In this document: piece after piece, positions 5,506-8,450 of the stretch | How positions within the stretch are numbered: the first letter of the stretch is position 1 | Layout: every line of letters begins with the position of its first letter | DNA from: Clostridiales bacterium | Lineage (GTDB): Bacteria > Bacillota > Clostridia > Oscillospirales > Oscillospiraceae | Reading direction: 5' to 3' | Length of the DNA stretch: 8,450 bases | Assembly (NCBI GenBank): GCA_020861055.1 | Contig: JAJBTD010000079.1 | Coordinates: 1 to 8,450, forward strand | Program-made: the position numbers and the translations under genes | Notes under the pieces: model-generated | The model's database searches: none | Seen by the model: only the letters and a program-made list of their open reading frames with translations | Told to the model about the DNA's origin: nothing

Positions 5506-5534
5506 ATTATAGCGGTCCGCTCATGCCCGGACAA
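5506..5534 (-). promoter_or_regulatory. sigma-A type promoter for the membrane protein/DUF1232 unit
   Basis: On the minus strand a perfect TATAAT -10 box (5506-5511) lies 17 bases from TTGTCC (5529-5534), which matches four of six positions of TTGACA. Transcription would start near 5499, about 43 bases before the chosen ATG. No operator-like repeat was seen around it. Confidence 0.65.
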
Positions 5535-5621
5535 TGCACATTCTCCCCAAATTGTTACCGATTTGCTGTGTAAGGCGGAAAAAAGCGCCGACGCAGCGGC
5601 AGCTTGCGTGGGATTTAAGCG

Positions 5622-5670
5622 AAAAAAACAGCAAAGAAACAGCTCGTTTCCGAGCTGTTTCTTTGCTGTT
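5622..5670 (-). terminator. strong terminator of the five-gene envelope operon
   Basis: A perfect 20-bp stem (5627-5646 with 5651-5670) around a TTTC tetraloop. On the minus strand it is followed by seven T (the A-run at 5622-5628, two of which are in the stem). On the plus strand no T-run follows. It lies about 60 bases past the stop of the YcxB-like gene. Its symmetry explains why both strands show look-alike reading frames here. Confidence 0.9.
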
Positions 5671-5729
5671 ATACCGGCTTTTACCCGTCTCGTACCGCTG
5701 CTGGTCCGGCTGCGGGGGCCTGAGCGTGT

Positions 5730-6245
5730 TCAGGCGCAGGCTTTCCAAATCAGGTGGCAGACCTCCGCCGGGGAACCGGTGGAAAATCCCTCCTTGTCCA
5801 GCAGCACCTCAGAGCCGCTGGCGCAGGTGAGAATCAGCAGGTGAGCCGTCTCCCGCTGGGAGACGATGTCGCTGTAGAGAATCTCCGTCTCCTCCCCGGC
5901 CCCTGGGCGGACGACGAGACGGTCTTCGTAGAAGAACGTCTCCCGCCGGGGAAGTCCGTTCTGGGACAGGGCGCGGTAGGACTTCTTCTCCTCCGTGCGG
6001 GGGAGCACGACCCGGAGCCAGATGAGGACGGCGGCGTAGAGAATCACTTCGCCCCCCAGAATGGCGGGGTTTCCGTCGGTCAGGCAGACGATCAGGTACA
6101 GGACGGCCAGCACAGCCAGCAGCACCACCGCCACCTTTGCGGTGAGCCGGTTGTACTTCCGGTTCAGAATGGCCTTCGCCCCCTCCCGGAAACGGGCCTC
6201 TGTGATTTCAACCGTGTTGACTGCCAGGGGTTCTTTCACAGCCAT
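5730..6245 (-). CDS. YcxB-like two-helix membrane protein
   Basis: 171 residues: a basic cytoplasmic-looking N-terminus, two close membrane helices (about 37-55 and 61-81) and a beta-rich C-terminal domain. That domain (about 102-169) reads RRETFFYEDRLVV, EILYSDIVSQRET, HLLILTC and VLLDKEGFSTGS, a pattern I associate with the YcxB-like family, whose function is unknown. GGAGGAGG lies about 9 bases before the ATG and inside the end of the upstream gene; the two genes overlap by 10 bases, so translation is probably coupled. It is the last gene before the 20-bp terminator. Confidence 0.7.
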   Translation of the reverse strand: MAVKEPLAVNTVEITEARFREGAKAILNRKYNRLTAKVAVVLLAVLAVLYLIVCLTDGNPAILGGEVILYAAVLIWLRVVLPRTEEKKSYRALSQNGLPRRETFFYEDRLVVRPGAGEETEILYSDIVSQRETAHLLILTCASGSEVLLDKEGFSTGSPAEVCHLIWKACA

Positions 6246-7036
6246 GGGTCATCCTCCTCCGTGTCGTAGACGGGCACCTGCTCCGGGAAGTGGGCCTGAA
6301 TCTCCTCCTCGATGCGGAACGCCTGGTTCAGGTCGTTGTAGAGCAGGAAATTGGACAGGTACAGGATGAACCACAGACCAATCAGGGGCAGGAGGATGGA
6401 GGACCAGGGCAGGAACAGAGCGATGAGCAGCCAGTAGCCCACCTGGAGGGCGGCGATGCCCAGGGTGTGCCAGAAATACTTCATGCAGAACAGTAGGCAG
6501 TTTTTCAGCCGGACGGCCCCGGTCTGCTCAAACAGCACCAGCTGGGGCCAGTAGACGGTCAGCAGCATGGTGGCAAGAAGCAGACTGAGCAGGAACAGCA
6601 GGGTGGTGCCGATGCTGGGCAGGGAGACCGCCCACCAGTACAGCAGCATCCCGGCAAAGATGGCGCAGCCCAGAAACAGGCACAGCACCACGCCGGGGAG
6701 CAGGGCGCATTTCCAGTTGGTTTTCAGCGCCTTTCGATAGTCCGGCCACCAGTTCTGGGGCGCGTCCCGGAGGGAGCGGAAGAGCAGGTCGTACATGGCG
6801 TAGAGAAACGGCCCGGCGAACAGCCCGCCCACCACGCTGGCCGCCAGCATGACCAGGGCGCTGGAGGAGAGAATGGCGTAGCCCATCCCCAAGGCGAAGG
6901 GGAGAAAGCCCAGGAGGGTGACAAAGCCGCCCAGGAAAAAGGACATCACATCCCGCTCCAGCACCTCCCGATACCGGTCAAAGCCGGTGAGACGTCCGGT
7001 GCCATAGTGCGGGTCCTCGCGAAAAAGCAGAGCCAT
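6236..7036 (-). CDS. six-helix membrane protein, loosely YesL/DUF624-like
   Basis: 266 residues with about six membrane helices (roughly 32-52, 58-82, 108-134, 143-163, 190-210 and 212-232), a short N-terminal cytoplasmic part (LFREDPHYGTGRLTGFDRY) and an acidic end (DTEEDDPWL). The segment FLYAMYDLLFRSLRD followed by the DYRKALKTNWKCALLPG stretch has the loop-and-helix layout seen in YesL/DUF624 membrane proteins, but this protein is longer and the assignment is tentative. The ATG at 7034-7036 follows GAGGAGG at a slightly long distance of 11 bases. The preceding lipoprotein gene ends 16 bases upstream. No catalytic or transport motif was found. Confidence 0.7.
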   Translation of the reverse strand: MALLFREDPHYGTGRLTGFDRYREVLERDVMSFFLGGFVTLLGFLPFALGMGYAILSSSALVMLAASVVGGLFAGPFLYAMYDLLFRSLRDAPQNWWPDYRKALKTNWKCALLPGVVLCLFLGCAIFAGMLLYWWAVSLPSIGTTLLFLLSLLLATMLLTVYWPQLVLFEQTGAVRLKNCLLFCMKYFWHTLGIAALQVGYWLLIALFLPWSSILLPLIGLWFILYLSNFLLYNDLNQAFRIEEEIQAHFPEQVPVYDTEEDDPWL

Positions 7037-7052
7037 GGTATGCGTAACCTCC

Positions 7053-7643
7053 TCAGGATGCGTAGTGGATGCCGTCTAAAAAGTCGGTGAGAATGGTCAG
7101 AGCGTCTCCGTCAAAGTCCGTCTGACAGGTCAGCTCCACATTAATGGCGTGGTTCTGATAGACGCCAAAGGCGGAGGCCCCGAACTGATAGGGGTTATCC
7201 TCCCCGGTGCCGTCGTAAATCAGAACGGTGAACTCCTGCCCGGCGCAGGTGACGGTCTGGGTGTCGGTGACGGTATAGACCGCCTCCTCCGCCGCCTGCC
7301 ACTGGGCGATATTCTGCGCCGCCGTCTCCTCGTCGGCGCAGTCCGCCAACAGGAGGTAGAGCTGGGCGTCGTACAGGTCCACCGTGTCTCCGTCGGAGTT
7401 GACATAATCCTCTGCCTCTCCTACGGTCCAGGCGGCATAGTAGAGGTCGGAACCGGCAAGAGCGTCCTTGTTGTCCAGCAGGGTCAGGCCGTTTTCCGGC
7501 GGCTCGACGCCCAGGGTGGCCCCCACCCGGACCCAGTTCTCCGACCAGTCCAGCCCGTCGTTGGTCTCGGTGGGGGCGGCGGTACAGGCGCACAGCCCCA
7601 GAAGCAGGGAGAGCAGGGCGCACAGGGAAATCAAACGTTTCAT
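7053..7643 (-). CDS. predicted lipoprotein of unknown function
   Basis: 196 residues. The N-terminus (MKRLISLCALLSLLLGLCAC) is a clear lipoprotein signal peptide with lipobox LCAC and Cys20 as the lipidated residue, followed by a flexible Thr/Ala/Pro linker. The mature part is acidic and aromatic (LDWSENWVRVG, LYYAAWTVGEAEDY, YQFGASAFGVYQNHA) and ends at IHYAS; I recognise no domain. It should sit on the outer face of the cell membrane. Its ATG overlaps the TGA of the upstream gene (ATGA), and GAGGAGG lies 8 bases upstream, so it is probably made together with that single-pass membrane protein. Transport, binding or sensing roles cannot be told apart. Confidence 0.8.
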   Translation of the reverse strand: MKRLISLCALLSLLLGLCACTAAPTETNDGLDWSENWVRVGATLGVEPPENGLTLLDNKDALAGSDLYYAAWTVGEAEDYVNSDGDTVDLYDAQLYLLLADCADEETAAQNIAQWQAAEEAVYTVTDTQTVTCAGQEFTVLIYDGTGEDNPYQFGASAFGVYQNHAINVELTCQTDFDGDALTILTDFLDGIHYAS

Positions 7644-8308
7644 GACGAAGCCTCCTCGGCCAGACGGTCCCAGAGGCTGGCGCAGCCCTCCTCGTTGTCC
7701 ACCTGGTTTTCATTTTCCTCATAGAAGCAGCGGCGGCCCAGATACAGCTCCAGACCGGCGTCCGGCCCTGTCCAGGCGATCACCTTGTCTGTGCCGGAGA
7801 AATCCGTATCCTCCGGGCAGCTCCCGTCCGCCAGGGCCAGCACCTGATAACGGAGCTGGAAGTCGTCGGGATCGTCCAGCAGGAAGAAATAGCTGTCACA
7901 TTCGGCGATGTCTGCGATCAGAGAAATTTCCGAAGCCGAGCGGATGGCGGCACGTGTCTCGTCCCCGTCGGAGGCGTCCGGGAAGGGGTACTGGTTGAGT
8001 TGAACTACCACCTGCCCGTCGCCGTTTAAGTCCTCCCCCTGGGTCTCCAGCCACTGGACGATCTCCTGGGCGGTCTCGTCCTCCAAGGTGGCGGAGCCCA
8101 CATAGGCAACCTGATAGTCCGGCTGGGTCTGGCCGATGCCCAGGGCGTTGGCGACCAGCTCCACCACGATGGCCAGCAAGACGACCCCGCCCAGCACCAG
8201 CCACTTGTGGTAGCTCCACCAGTTTTTCAGCTTTTGCTTTTGGGTGTACTCTGCGGCGACGTTTTTCTCCACGTCCCGCTGGAGCCATTTCGTGTAATCG
8301 CTAGGCAT
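7640..8308 (-). CDS. single-pass membrane protein with an acidic extracellular domain
   Basis: 222 residues. A basic cytoplasmic segment (about 1-35, QKQKLKNWWSYHKW) leads into one membrane helix (36-57), and then a large acidic outer domain. The domain starts PDYQVAYVG and contains DLNGDGQVVVQLNQY at 93-107; the DxNxDG loop resembles a calcium-binding or dockerin-like loop, though only one is present. I have an impression of similar short-tail/outer-domain proteins in gut Clostridia, all uncharacterised. GGGAG lies 7 bases before the ATG, inside the last codons of the upstream gene. The stop overlaps the lipoprotein start, so this protein and the lipoprotein probably act at the same place. 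No enzyme motif was found. Confidence 0.78.
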   Translation of the reverse strand: MPSDYTKWLQRDVEKNVAAEYTQKQKLKNWWSYHKWLVLGGVVLLAIVVELVANALGIGQTQPDYQVAYVGSATLEDETAQEIVQWLETQGEDLNGDGQVVVQLNQYPFPDASDGDETRAAIRSASEISLIADIAECDSYFFLLDDPDDFQLRYQVLALADGSCPEDTDFSGTDKVIAWTGPDAGLELYLGRRCFYEENENQVDNEEGCASLWDRLAEEASS

Positions 8309-8311
8309 GGC

Positions 8312-8450
8312 TTACTCCCTTGTGGTCCCGCCGCTGACGTAGCGCACAGGCAGACTGACCAGGGGAGGGGACTTGGACCAGTCCTCGGACAGCACCAGCT
8401 CCACGCTCACCTCGGCGATCTGCTCGATGGGCTGGACAATGGTGGAGCAG
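8312..8450 (-). CDS. C-terminal end of an unidentified protein, cut by the window edge
   Basis: The minus-strand frame is open from the right edge (first full codon at 8449) to a TAA at 8312-8314, giving 45 residues with TIVQPIEQIAEVSVELVLSE, a DWSKSPPLVSLPVRY stretch and a final SGGTTRE. The next gene starts 3 bases after the stop and its ribosome site lies in these last codons, so this is the upstream member of the same operon. The alternating hydrophobic pattern suggests beta strands; no family was recognised and the rest of the gene is outside the window. Confidence 0.65.
   Translation of the reverse strand, partial: CSTIVQPIEQIAEVSVELVLSEDWSKSPPLVSLPVRYVSGGTTRE

Noticed and set aside
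5534..5748. Reading frames on both strands around 5620-5680 sharing a similar peptide
   Set aside because: They come from the self-complementary 20-bp terminator stem, not from genes.
7149..7998. Long plus-strand frames opposite the envelope operon
   Set aside because: Gly/Arg/Pro-rich shadows typical of GC-rich antisense DNA, without starts or ribosome sites.
1..8450. CRISPR array, tRNA, rRNA or a complete insertion sequence
   Set aside because: No regularly spaced repeats, cloverleaf-like segments, rRNA motifs or transposase signatures were seen on either strand.

Overview
The window looks like chromosomal DNA from a GC-rich gut Clostridia species, probably an Oscillospiraceae member of the Flavonifractor/Pseudoflavonifractor sort. 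This rests on the Clostridial style of the TcdA tail, the xdhC-cysteine desulfurase pair, the AGGAGG-type ribosome sites, the conjugative-element debris and the GC-rich right half. The genus is an inference; no rRNA or other marker gene is present.

Left block (1-2822, plus strand): the 3' end of a tRNA threonylcarbamoyladenosine dehydratase (TcdA/CsdL-like) gene, a very small predicted lipoprotein, an XdhC/CoxI-family molybdenum-cofactor maturation protein with its two domains in the reverse of the classical order, and a NifS/IscS-type cysteine desulfurase. The last two overlap by 4 bases (GTGA) and are very likely translated together. In characterised systems XdhC holds molybdenum cofactor while a NifS-like enzyme gives it the terminal sulfur needed by xanthine dehydrogenase-family enzymes, so the pair reads as a cofactor sulfuration module. 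The hydroxylase it would serve is not in the window.

Middle block (2823-4261): scar tissue of a mobile element. There is about 230 bases of hairpin-rich noncoding DNA, a strong minus-strand terminator, the C-terminal end of what looks like a MobA/MobL-type relaxase on the minus strand, and directly abutting it the C-terminal end of an unidentified protein on the plus strand. Both genes have lost their N-terminal halves at the same point (about 3380-3388), which suggests one internal deletion. An AT-rich stretch follows, then a Cys4 zinc-ribbon gene with a strong ribosome site but a one-base frameshift near codon 20. Its leader can fold so as to hide the ribosome site. A 19-bp hairpin at 4216-4261 closes the block and can also terminate the genes arriving from the right.

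Right block (4262-8450, minus strand): two transcription units. The first has a good sigma-A-like promoter at 5506-5534 and encodes a six-helix membrane protein of unknown family and a DUF1232 (YkvA-like) membrane protein. The second is a tight run of five genes (the first cut by the window edge) ending at a 20-bp hairpin terminator: an unidentified protein tail, a single-pass membrane protein with a large outer domain, a lipoprotein, a six-helix membrane protein and a YcxB-like two-helix protein. Overlaps and 3-base gaps imply one cell-envelope operon of unknown function; this is the least explained part of the window.

No rRNA, tRNA, CRISPR array or intact insertion sequence was seen.
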